This document shows positions 1 to 7,341 of a DNA stretch of 13,107 nucleotides, one piece after another. Every line of letters starts with the position of its first letter. Positions within the stretch are counted from its first letter, which is position 1. The notes beneath the pieces are model-generated. The model had not been told where the DNA came from. It made no database searches and was given only the letters and a program-made list of their open reading frames with translations. The translations under genes and the position numbers were made by a program. Origin of the DNA: Ichthyophonus hoferi (taxonomy: Eukaryota > Opisthokonta > Ichthyosporea > Ichthyophonida > Ichthyophonidae). The stretch is taken from the NCBI GenBank assembly GCA_002751075.1, contig NAOQ01000140.1, positions 117,465 to 130,571 on the forward strand. The letters run 5' to 3'.

Positions 1-821
1 TATGTATGTGTGTATGTATGTATGTATGTATGTATGTATGTATGTGTATGTATGTATGTATATTGTATGTATGTATGTATGTATGTATGTATGTATGTAT
101 GTATATATTTATGTATGTATTTATTTATGTATATATGTATTTCTGTATGTAAGTAAGTATGTATGTATGTATGTATGTATGTATGATACAGTGTATGTGT
201 ATATGATACAATGTATATATGTATGATACTATGCTTATGTTTATGTTCGCATGTATGTATGTATTTATCATACTATGTATATATAACAGTATGTATGCAT
301 ATATATGCATGTATGTATGTATGCATGTATATGTATTTATGCATGTGTGTATGTATGACACTATTTATATATGGTAATATATATGTATATATGTATGATA
401 CTATGTATGTATGTTTGTATGCATTATGATGTATGCATGTACATATGTGTATATTTATGTATGCATGTATGTATGTATGTATGTTTGTATGCATGATACC
501 ATGTGTATATGATACTATGTATGTATGTATTTATTTATGTATATATGTATGTATGTATGCACGTATGTATGTATATATATATGTAGACATGATAGTATGT
601 ATGTATGTATGATACTACGCATATATAATAGTATGTATGTATGTATGTATATATATATGTATGCATGTATGATGTATGTATGTATATATGTGTATTAATG
701 TATGTGTGTATGTATGTATAATAGTATACATATATATAGGTATGATAGTATGATAGTATGTAGGTATAATAATGTATGTATGTATGATAATAAGTATGTA
801 TGTATGTATGTATGTATGTGT
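1..821. repeat. TATG tetranucleotide microsatellite with TGATACTATG-type interruptions
   Basis: Almost all of this stretch is made of (TATG)n. Variant blocks such as TGATACTATG, TGATAGTATG and TGATACAATG recur every 15-100 bases (near 183, 203, 222, 388, 508, 590, 608 and 743). The open frames here encode only Met-Tyr-Val-Cys or Tyr-Ile-His-Thr strings and are artefacts of a repeat without stops. It lies upstream of the first visible eIF2B-beta exon. Since that exon starts in phase 2 after an acceptor, the array most likely sits in the preceding intron. Confidence 0.95.
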
Positions 822-924
822 TCGAGAAAAAGACGGGGAGATAAGAACCAACAAATAGATATGTAACATGCATATCTAATCATTTACCTTTTCATTATCT
901 CCTTCTCTATCTGTTTATATACAG
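822..924 (+). other. Unique spacer ending in a splice acceptor, 3' end of an upstream intron
   Basis: This is the only non-repeat sequence before the first visible exon. It ends in a pyrimidine-rich run (roughly 888-918) followed by TATACAG at 918-924, a good acceptor. I looked for the missing first exon of the eIF2B-beta gene here and in the repeat. I found no open piece that ends at a GT donor in the required phase, so the start codon is probably outside the window. Confidence 0.6.
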
Positions 925-3900
925 TCAAATCACCGGTTCCTACGACACCGCGATTGAAATGGTGCGGCTATTACGTATGGTGATCTCAAGTTCTCGTTGG
1001 TCCACAGCTCAAGATCTGATGGATACATTGGCTAGGATTGGCCAGCGCATATGTGAGGCTCAACCCAACAGTAAGTAGTTTCATTGGCACTAGTTCTAAG
1101 ATTTTAATTACTATGATGGGTAGTATAACGGTATGGTTAGTTGCTATTGGTGTTAGTGTTTATTAATTGAAGGGATGCAATAGAAAATACCTTTTTGATT
1201 AGTGCTAGCCCTGAGATTTTAATTAGTTTTATTGATTGTATGACATTATGGTTAGTTGCTATTGATGTTTATTAATTGAAAGAATGCTGTAAAAATTGCG
1301 TCTTTTATTGGCCCGTACATATCTGTGATTTAAGAAATGATTGAAGAGTTAGTTACGCAATCTGTAGTATGATTGTTGTCAGCCCAAGATGTTAATTAAT
1401 CAATTTATTATAATTAAGGGCAAATGACTTATAATTAAAATAGATATCATTTTGTTATACTATGTAATCCAGCCGTACCAACAACCTTCCTAAACCAATC
1501 ATAATCCAACTATACTCATATGCATATCCAATCATAGCAGTTTTCCTGTATTAAACACTATATCACCATGGAGGCAATCATTAATGTGTCTATGCTGTAT
1601 TATACTCTGTAGTTTATTATTATTATTATATATATTGTAGTATAATTTATATTTTATTATTATCTATATATCTAATCCTGCCACTTATCCACCTATCCTA
1701 TCATCCCATCTATTTTTAACAGACCTATCTATGGCCAACATGGTACGTCGCATCCTGTATATTATTCGTGAAGAGTATAATACCGAAGAGGATGACGACC
1801 AATCTTCGACCATTGCTAGTACTGTATGCACTGGATCTAAGTCATTTAGCGCCACCTTGACCCGAACCAGTACCAAGGTTGTAGCTTTTGGCTTTATATG
1901 GGTAGTGACTATCTTATATATTACATTATTATATACATCCATACATACAAACATACAATGCAATAACCTACCTACCTCTTACACTATAATACACCTTACC
2001 TTATAGACACTGCAAGGATTAGTAATGGAGACCGAGGATGATGACTATAGAGAGACCAGAAATAATCTTAAAAACCAAGTGATAGAAGTCGTCAATGAAC
2101 TGTATGAGGAGTTGGAGAGCAGGTAGGCTGATGTGTGTGTGTATGTGTATGCATATGTATATGTATGTGTATGTATATGTACGTATGTATATGTGTATTA
2201 TATATATGTATGTGTGTATGTGTGGTCGGTTGTAGCTGAATTAGGAAGTACAGTACACTCATATATTTAAATTTAAAAAATTAAAAATTTATTGCAACAT
2301 ATAAAACAACAACATTGGCTTTACTGCCCTGTTAATAATTTGAAAATATTTAATAGGTGTGTTATATTGGGTATAAAGTATTCTAACACAAATGATTGAT
2401 GAAAATTGGTTTAATAGATAGTTCTTATTTTCCAAGATAAAGTTTAGCTATGTCTGTGTGTATATAATTGAATGGATTTACAAGTACGACCACTCACACT
2501 TGCTTTTTAATTTCCTGTTATTATATTTTCTTCACATTCACACATACATATGTATCAGCTGCCAGAATATTGCAGGAAATGCTATAGAAATGATCCATTC
2601 CAATGAGATCATTCTGACATATGGCCAATCACACACAGGTATGACGTTAAACATCATTATTATCACCCTTACATATATATATGTATACCTTAATATGTAT
2701 ATCTGAATTTGACGGGGTTCTGCTGTGTCGTGTTGTGTTGTATTAGATAATAGAGAAAGAGAGAGGAGAGGAAAGAAGATAGAAAAGACAGTACTGTATG
2801 TGGCTGTGTTTAAGTATATATACCTATGCCTATAAATATATTGATACATGGATGCGGATGTGTATGTATATGTGTACTTATATCAAGATATAGCATACAT
2901 ACATACATACATACATACATACATAAAAGAGAGTACAACAATATCTATATAAATAATTTATTTACACACCTTATATATATATACAATATAGTAATAGCAA
3001 TATGGTATCCACCATAAAAGAAGTCTACGATAAATGTTATATCACAACCAGTAGTCCTTAATATAAAGTAGGGGAGGTGTAGGTAGAGGACGCTGATATA
3101 CTAACCTATGCTCCATACTATGATTGCAGTGGAGATGTTCCTGAAGAATGCCGCGCGTAAACGTACATTTAATGTCATTGTGGCCGAGGGCCCTAAGCTG
3201 AACGGCCAGGTCATGGCTGTCAGTCTGGCCCAAGCTGGCATAGAGACAGTGGTTATTAATGGTAGGCTAGTGGGGTGGTTGGTGTACGTGTATAAGTATG
3301 TGTATATGTATATGTATATGTGTATGTATATGTACTTATGTTTATGTTTTTGTATGTGTATATATGTAACTGTATGGTATATGCATATGTATGTATATGG
3401 ACAGGTGTGGCTTTGAGTCTGACGCAGGCAAGAATAGAGATGGTGATGATTAGTACTAGGGTGATAGTGTAGTTGGTGTATGTGTATATATGTGTATATA
3501 TATCTATCTCTATATATTCTCTCCAAGTAGTTTGCCTTCCCTAGTACCCTATATATTTCTATATTGTTGCAGTTAGTGCAATACTACCTGTCAGTTAGAT
3601 AGTAATAGGGAATGATTCTACACGGTAGGGTGAGGGTAATGTAAAGATATACATATATATAGTAGGCAGGCTACTAACTGTTATTCTATTATATTCTGTA
3701 ATAGACTCTGCCGTGTTTGCCTTGATGTCTCGCGTCAACAAAGTGATTATTGGTACCCATGGCGTTATGGCTGATGGTGGGCTAATGGTATGTACATGTG
3801 TTTTATGCTATATACTGTATGCTGTATATTATAGACTATAGACTATATTATATACTATATACTGATATTTTACTTTTCCTCTCCCTCTCCCTCTCCCTCT

Positions 3901-4875
3901 CCCCTGCACAGGCCTGCTGTGGCACCCACAACATCGCCCAGGCGGCCAAACATCATGCTGTACCAGTCATTGTATGTGCTGCCCTCTATAAGCTCACGCC
4001 ACGTTATCCTTGCACTTACGATCAAAATGAGTTTAATGACCTGGGATGCCCCAACGATACTCTGGATTATGCCCATGGTAAGGTGTTGTGTATTATATAT
4101 GCATGGCTTTACATACTATCTTTGCCGTCTATATCTAGTTGTCTTTTATTCCTGTCAACACCAATAACCTGTATTGTTTAATCTAACTTAATTTTCTTTT
4201 AGTGGCCTTGACAGAGATGATTATCAGATAATAGTTGTAATCTGACGTATACTCCATACTCTGTATCTTATACCCTCTACCTTATATCATTCAATCGGAA
4301 CAAAGTATCCATTACCTTTAACCAATAAAAAAATTGCTTAGTACAGATTGTATGATATTCTAGAGCAATTGAAAAATTATTATTTACCATACATACTATC
4401 CTACATATTATCATATATACCATCGTACATACTAACTACCCTACATATTACCCTACATATTACCCTACATACTACCCTACATATTACCCTACATACTACC
4501 CTACATATTACCCTACATATTACCCTACATACTACCCTACATATTACCCTACATACTACCCTACATATTACCCTACATATTACCCTACATACTACCCTAC
4601 ATATTACCCTACATATTACCCTACATACTACCCTACATATTACCCTACGTATTACCCTACATATTACCCTACGTACTACCCTATATACTATCTTACATGC
4701 TATCATATATACTATCATATATACTCTCATACGTACTATTATATATACTTACTTTTTTATTTCTATCACAGCTGGGACCATGGCCAACACAGAGATCCGT
4801 ACACCCCTGTATGACTACGTGCCCTCTAGCCTAATTAGTCTTTATATTACTAACCAGTAAGTTTTTGTATATGTA

Positions 4876-4916
<41 letters not shown>

Positions 4917-5354
4917 ATTCTGGCATACATACTCATCTATATTATAGTAGGAGTGTATATGTATGCCCCTAATCCGTGTATCTTACCACGGTATATTTAT
5001 AGTTTGTAATCCTTATTCTAGGCTTGGCCATTTCGGTCTTTCTCTTGATATCTTTTTATAAAATACGTTTAATAATTGATACGTAAAGCAATATATAATA
5101 TATAATAGATTTGAATCTAAAATATTTAGAATTTAGACATGTATTTCTTGCTAATTACTTTGCATTCCAACCCAATAAATGTATATGTATCATCTTTCCC
5201 CTCTTGTTTATCTTCTAGTAAGATGCTATAAGCTGTGTACTGAGTGCTAACACACCACATACTTTTGTATAGGGGTGGCTATGCACCTACATATATCTAC
5301 CGATTGCTGTCGGAATACTACCACCCGGATGATCATTCCCTCGGGCTTGAATAA
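925..5354 (+). CDS. EIF2B2: Translation initiation factor eIF2B subunit beta, nine exons, 5' end missing
   Basis: eIF2B is the guanine-nucleotide exchange factor that recharges eIF2 with GTP. The beta subunit, with alpha and delta, forms the regulatory core that senses phosphorylated eIF2-alpha in the cytosol. Exons: 925-1070, 1723-1877, 2007-2122, 2559-2638, 3130-3261, 3705-3787, 3912-4077, 4772-4856 and 5273-5354 (stop TAA). Entry and exit phases agree at every junction, giving 347 residues plus part of one codon; human eIF2B-beta is 351 residues, so about 30 N-terminal residues lie upstream. Landmarks by visible residue: [10 protein letters not shown] near the start, [14 protein letters not shown] (54-67), an acidic linker (EEDDD; ETEDDD), [67 protein letters not shown] (305-310), and [20 protein letters not shown] near the C-terminus. 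These are diagnostic of beta rather than alpha or delta. Intron 2 may instead begin at 1881, which would add one valine; the acceptor choice at 2558 is also slightly flexible. Confidence 0.95.
1085..1428. repeat. Diverged tandem repeat of about 110 bp inside eIF2B-beta intron 1
   Basis: Intron 1 (1071-1722) contains two clearly related blocks. The first, about 1093-1188, and the second, about 1207-1298, share GATTTTAATTA near the start, then ATGGTTAGTTGCTATTG, then TTTATTAATTGAA followed by an ATGC. A shorter third block at 1378-1428 begins AGCCCAAGATGTTAATTAAT and matches the start of block two. The rest of the intron is AT-rich and has no recognisable content, apart from (TTA)n/TATATAT runs at 1614-1670. 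Confidence 0.8.
2130..2222. repeat. TATG/TG-rich microsatellite in eIF2B-beta intron 3
   Basis: Alternating GTGTGT and TATGTATG runs begin seven bases after the intron 3 donor (GTAGGC at 2123). The rest of this intron (2223-2558) is AT-rich and unremarkable. Confidence 0.85.
2704..2925. repeat. Purine-rich tract and CATA array in eIF2B-beta intron 4
   Basis: Intron 4 (2639-3129) carries an AGAGAAAGAGAGAGGAGAGG-like purine tract at about 2750-2785 and a clean (CATA)n array at about 2893-2924. Near its end, TACTAAC at 3099-3105 lies 24 nt before the acceptor AG at 3128-3129 and is the best branch-site candidate. Confidence 0.75.
3289..3396. repeat. TATG/TATATG microsatellite in eIF2B-beta intron 5
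   Basis: A degenerate run of TATG, TATATG and TTTATG units lies between the end of exon 5 and the degenerate exon copy that follows it. The duplication of the exon end may have arisen through misalignment at this repeat, because related TATG-rich sequence follows both copies. Confidence 0.8.
3397..3500 (+). pseudogene. Degenerate partial copy of eIF2B-beta exon 5 and its donor region, inside intron 5
   Basis: This stretch aligns without gaps to the end of exon 5 and the start of intron 5 at a fixed offset of 194 bases. Over 48 aligned bases (exon 3214-3261 region) I count 34 identities. Translated in the parental frame, the copy reads [16 protein letters not shown] against [16 protein letters not shown] in the real exon, 9 of 16 identical. 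Similarity continues past the donor (shared TTGGTGTAYGTGTATA). The donor itself is not kept: GGTAGG in the parent is ACTAGG in the copy. An AG that could act as acceptor precedes it (GGACAG, about 3399-3404), but with no matching donor it is unlikely to be spliced in. I read it as an old tandem duplication. Confidence 0.75.
3876..3911 (+). promoter_or_regulatory. CTCCCT-repeat polypyrimidine tract and acceptor of intron 6
   Basis: A repeat of CTCTCC/CTCCCT hexamers occupies about 3879-3904 and leads directly into CTGCACAG, the acceptor at 3910-3911. A simple repeat is acting as the polypyrimidine tract here. Intron 6 is short (3788-3911, 124 nt). Confidence 0.75.
4203..4231 (+). other. Candidate alternative terminal exon inside eIF2B-beta intron 7
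   Basis: A textbook acceptor (TTTTCTTTTAG, AG at 4201-4202) is preceded by a CTAAC branch-like site (about 4184-4188). Splicing exon 7 (ends 4077, phase 1) to 4203 keeps the frame and adds nine residues, VALTEMIIR, before TAA at 4229-4231. The intron has an AATAAA at 4324-4329, 93 bases past that stop. Such an isoform would end at visible residue 301 and lack the DYVP motif and the last 55 residues. The normal splice to 4772 gives the conserved protein, so this exon can only be alternative or cryptic. No transcript evidence is available. Confidence 0.4.
4324..4329 (+). terminator. Intronic AATAAA, candidate alternative polyadenylation signal
   Basis: A canonical AATAAA hexamer lies in intron 7, downstream of the candidate alternative terminal exon and before the minisatellite. 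AATAAA is not rare in AT-rich DNA, so its value rests on its position after an in-frame stop. Confidence 0.35.
4386..4750. repeat. 12-bp minisatellite with 60-bp higher-order units, eIF2B-beta intron 7
   Basis: The core (about 4437-4692) is built from a 12-bp unit in two forms, TACATATTACCC (A) and TACATACTACCC (B). Bases 4441-4500 and 4501-4560 are identical, and 4561-4620 differs at one base: five units (AABAB) form a 60-bp higher-order repeat. The edges (4386-4436 and 4693-4750) are degenerate CATACTATC-like units. Because 12 is divisible by three, the array is open in several frames, and one frame runs from 4348 through the array into exon 8. That is a by-product of the unit length, since exon 8 continues exon 7 through a normal GT-AG splice. 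Confidence 0.95.
4866..4918. repeat. GTATGT hexanucleotide microsatellite in eIF2B-beta intron 8
   Basis: About seven GTATGT units begin just after the GTAAGT donor of intron 8 (4857). The rest of the intron (4919-5272) is AT-rich without other features, except TGCTAAC at 5245-5251, a branch-site candidate 21 nt before the acceptor at 5271-5272. Confidence 0.85.
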
Positions 5355-5429
5355 CTAGCTATTAGTGTCTACTCTACTCTACCCTATCATATCTTCTTTA
5401 TTATTTGTTTTCTTTTATCTGATTCTGTC

Positions 5430-5435
5430 ATTAAA
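5430..5435 (+). terminator. ATTAAA polyadenylation signal of the eIF2B-beta gene
   Basis: ATTAAA, the commonest variant of the eukaryotic poly(A) signal, lies 76 bases after the TAA stop of the eIF2B-beta gene and is followed by a GTG-containing AT-rich stretch. It is the first good hexamer downstream of the coding sequence. Confidence 0.5.
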
Positions 5436-5565
5436 GATGTGAAAACAAACATATATTCAATATATACACATTAACACAGATATATGTTAGTTATTTATAA
5501 AGCCCCCTGGGTGATCCATAGGGGACTGACTGGACTTTGATTTTATGTCATAGGCATTACACAAT

Positions 5566-5924
5566 CTACTTACTCTTACATATAGTGCTAACATTTAGTG
5601 ACCTGTGTGTTGTTGAACCAGTTATATCCCCTACGATGTTATATGAACTTGATCTACTCATATCTGAGAGTTTCTTTAGTGAATGATATCTAGCAATATC
5701 TCTTCCTGACTCATTCTCAGATATGCAATTATGTTTTCCTATTGTTGATAAATTGTTTGTAAATGCAGTGCAAGCAATAGACGCCAATACATATTCTCCT
5801 TCTGATATTAATAAAATATTGTTATTGTAAGTAGTTTATTGTTTTCATTGATATTACTGAAATTGGTATGTATGCCATAAGGGAATAAACTATCGTTTTC
5901 AAAAGACTCTGCAAGTGTATTCAT
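5566..5924 (-). CDS. Doubtful two-exon gene for a 100-residue hypothetical protein
   Basis: Two minus-strand frames of non-repetitive composition are joined in phase by a possible 56-nt GT-AG intron (5802-5857; exon 5858-5924, exon 5566-5801). The model gives exactly 100 codons and a stop, starting at the first ATG after an in-frame stop. It begins MNTLAESFENDSLFPYG and contains GEYVLASIACTAFTNNLS and ENESGRDIARYHSLKKLS; no domain, signal peptide or membrane segment is recognised. Against it: the intron would be the shortest in the window, the 5' exon overlaps a diverged dispersed repeat, and I know no family with this sequence. It could be a lineage-specific gene, a decayed gene piece, or chance. 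Confidence 0.25.
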
Positions 5925-6065
5925 ATGCCCGAAGAGTAATTTGACCAGATATTAACACGAATGTATAATGACTAATGAGTAGACTAGAATATAATACACT
6001 TTAAGAGTATAGGAAAACGCTTATGGTGCATATAGGTATATAGACAAATATATGAAATGGTTTTA
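5905..6065. repeat. Dispersed repeat, copy 1 (intergenic)
   Basis: The stretch from about 5905 to 6065 is related to about 10925-11095 in the same orientation. The best-matching part contains ATAATGACTAATGAGTAGAC here against ATAATGACCAATGAGTACAC there. Both then have A(G/A)AATA, a TAGG(A/T)AAACG word and TATATAGG-type sequence. On the left both share a GTATT...AAGA...GTAATT string. I see no terminal inverted repeats or target duplication, so the class is unknown. Confidence 0.6.
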
Positions 6066-6770
6066 ACTATACAGGTAATTGAAGAAAGAATTTATATTTT
6101 TGCATTCATTAGCTGGAAAGTACATTTTCGCAATGAGAACACATTGCCTAGAACTGTTATGCACAAAAATATTAAGTGAGATAATATGTTGTATTCAAAA
6201 TCAAACAATTAAAAACATGTTTAGTTAACTATAAGCATGTAATTCATATAGTTGTAATTGTCCTGTAATTCCACATTATATCCGATGTAACACTGCTGGT
6301 GGATATTATCTAACCTGCAAGTATTACTTTTGATTGCCAGACACCCTGGAAGCTGAATAACTGAAGATATTCAGTATCTTATTCTCGACTACTATCACTT
6401 TATCCCCACCCTCTCCCATTCCAAAGAAATTAAGAAGCTCCTTGTTGATGGTAAAAGAATAGTTTGCCTATGTATTCTGTAAGGTCAAGTTTCGCCAGTG
6501 GCTAAACAAATTGGTTTTATACAAATACTTAACCTTTTTTTAAGCCTGTATGTGGGAATTGTAATGGCATAAAAAAGCCAGTCTAGACATTTCATAATTA
6601 ACTATCCAATACTCTGTCATTATTGTGATCTATCTCGTTAACTTAACCTTTATTTGTGTTAATGTGTATACATTGAGTATATACTCTAATAAATAATGGT
6701 TTTTATTAAAATAGACGAGTAAATCCCTCTAACGACAAATTCAGAACATGGAAACAAATAAAAGGCAAAG

Positions 6771-7034
6771 ATGTGGCAGAGTAGCCATGAAGGATTACTT
6801 AATTCAAAAGGGGAGGTATATTATACTAATGCTAGTAATCGGAATACAAATGGGAGACATGCAGTTGGGTACTCATTCTTACAGACAGTGATAGATCAGA
6901 AATATGGTCACAGGATCCAAGTGAGAAACAACACAAGGAGTGGAATAAATGAAGCACACAGAGTATTGATGGGACATGAAACTCCGTACAGGGATATATT
7001 TAAATTTATTATCTTTTATTATAGATATCTGTGA
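6771..7034 (+). other. Unexplained 87-codon open frame of non-repeat composition
   Basis: The frame begins MWQSSHEGLLNSKGEVYY and contains GRHAVGYSFLQTVIDQKYGH and NEAHRVLMGHETPYRD. The composition is balanced rather than simple-repeat, which is unusual among the stop-free stretches here. I recognise no domain and see no convincing splice sites, poly(A) context or upstream promoter. It may be a remnant of a gene or mobile element, or chance. Confidence 0.2.
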
Positions 7035-7106
7035 CATGTGGCAGCATCCTCTGTTTAATTTAAAGGATATATTTCAAAACAACCCAAATAAAGAAATAGC
7101 AGTCTC

Positions 7107-7170
7107 CATATGCACATAATATTATTTAATAAGAAACGCTGTTGCTATGTGAAGCAAGTCAAGGTGGACC
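7107..7170 (-). pseudogene. Partial duplicate of the 3' end of the AAA ATPase gene
   Basis: Bases 7140-7168 match 7337-7365, the last codons and stop of the ATPase gene, at 25 of 29 positions (offset 197). A left-hand part, 7107-7132, matches 7291-7316 in the 3' untranslated region with a shift of 13 bases. On the minus strand the copy reads STLTCFT then TAG, against STLTYFT then TAG in the gene. The ATTAAA hexamer is also present in both. An AG (ATATAG) sits immediately before the copied codons, so it might serve as a tiny alternative last exon; a decayed tandem duplication is the simpler reading. Confidence 0.7.
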
Positions 7171-7245
7171 TATATTTTAAAGACTTAACCATACATCATT
7201 AATTAGACTTAAATATCATTATAAATATAATTATATAATCAAAAC

Positions 7246-7268
7246 GAAAAAAAAAAAAGAAAAAAAAG
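7246..7268. repeat. Poly(A)/poly(T) tract
   Basis: A run of A with one internal G lies between the ATPase 3' end and its partial duplicate. On the minus strand it is a T-rich run about 75-100 bases downstream of the ATPase stop and may lie in the transcription termination zone. Confidence 0.7.
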
Positions 7269-7308
7269 CAAATAACCTAATGGCAATGTGCATATACACA
7301 TGGTGTCA

Positions 7309-7314
7309 TTTAAT
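7309..7314 (-). terminator. ATTAAA polyadenylation signal candidate of the ATPase gene
   Basis: On the minus strand ATTAAA lies about 28 bases after the TAG stop (7344-7342). It is close for a 3' untranslated region but is the first good hexamer. The same hexamer recurs in the duplicated segment near 7119-7126, so two tandem poly(A) sites are possible. Confidence 0.4.
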
Positions 7315-7341
7315 AAAATGATTTGTTGTTATGTATTGTTG

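Larger units (their letters stand above)
5355..7341. other. Intergenic region between two convergent genes
   Basis: About 2 kb separate the stop codons of the two convergent genes. Contents: the poly(A) signal at 5430-5435, a weak spliced-gene candidate at 5566-5924 (-), a dispersed repeat copy at about 5905-6065, an open frame at 6771-7034 (+), a copy of the ATPase gene end at 7107-7170, and an A-rich run at 7246-7268. Bases 6066-6770 are AT-rich and I see nothing in them that I can name. Confidence 0.85.

Noticed and set aside
2-883. Six overlapping open frames on both strands rich in Met-Tyr-Val-Cys or Tyr-Ile-His-Thr
   Set aside because: They are translations of a TATG microsatellite that lacks stops; no gene-like composition or conservation.
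4201-4260. Resemblance of the alternative terminal exon to the exon 5 copy (shared GTGGC.TTGA and AGAGATG...ATTA)
   Set aside because: The match needs two gaps of unequal size and rests on about 20 bases; too weak to claim a second duplicate.
4437-4692. TTACCCTA words resembling telomeric repeat
   Set aside because: The period is 12 with ACATA between the words; there is no run of simple 6- or 7-base telomere units and it lies inside an intron.
4348-4860. 170-codon plus frame through the minisatellite into exon 8, and the 109-codon frame opposite it
   Set aside because: The 12-bp unit has no stops and keeps the frame by arithmetic. Exon 8 is joined to exon 7 by a normal phase-1 splice that restores the conserved protein.
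6346-6400. Possible copy of the eIF2B-beta stop-codon region (shared CCCT and TGAATAACT)
   Set aside because: Only a nine-base exact match plus loose AT-rich similarity; could be chance.
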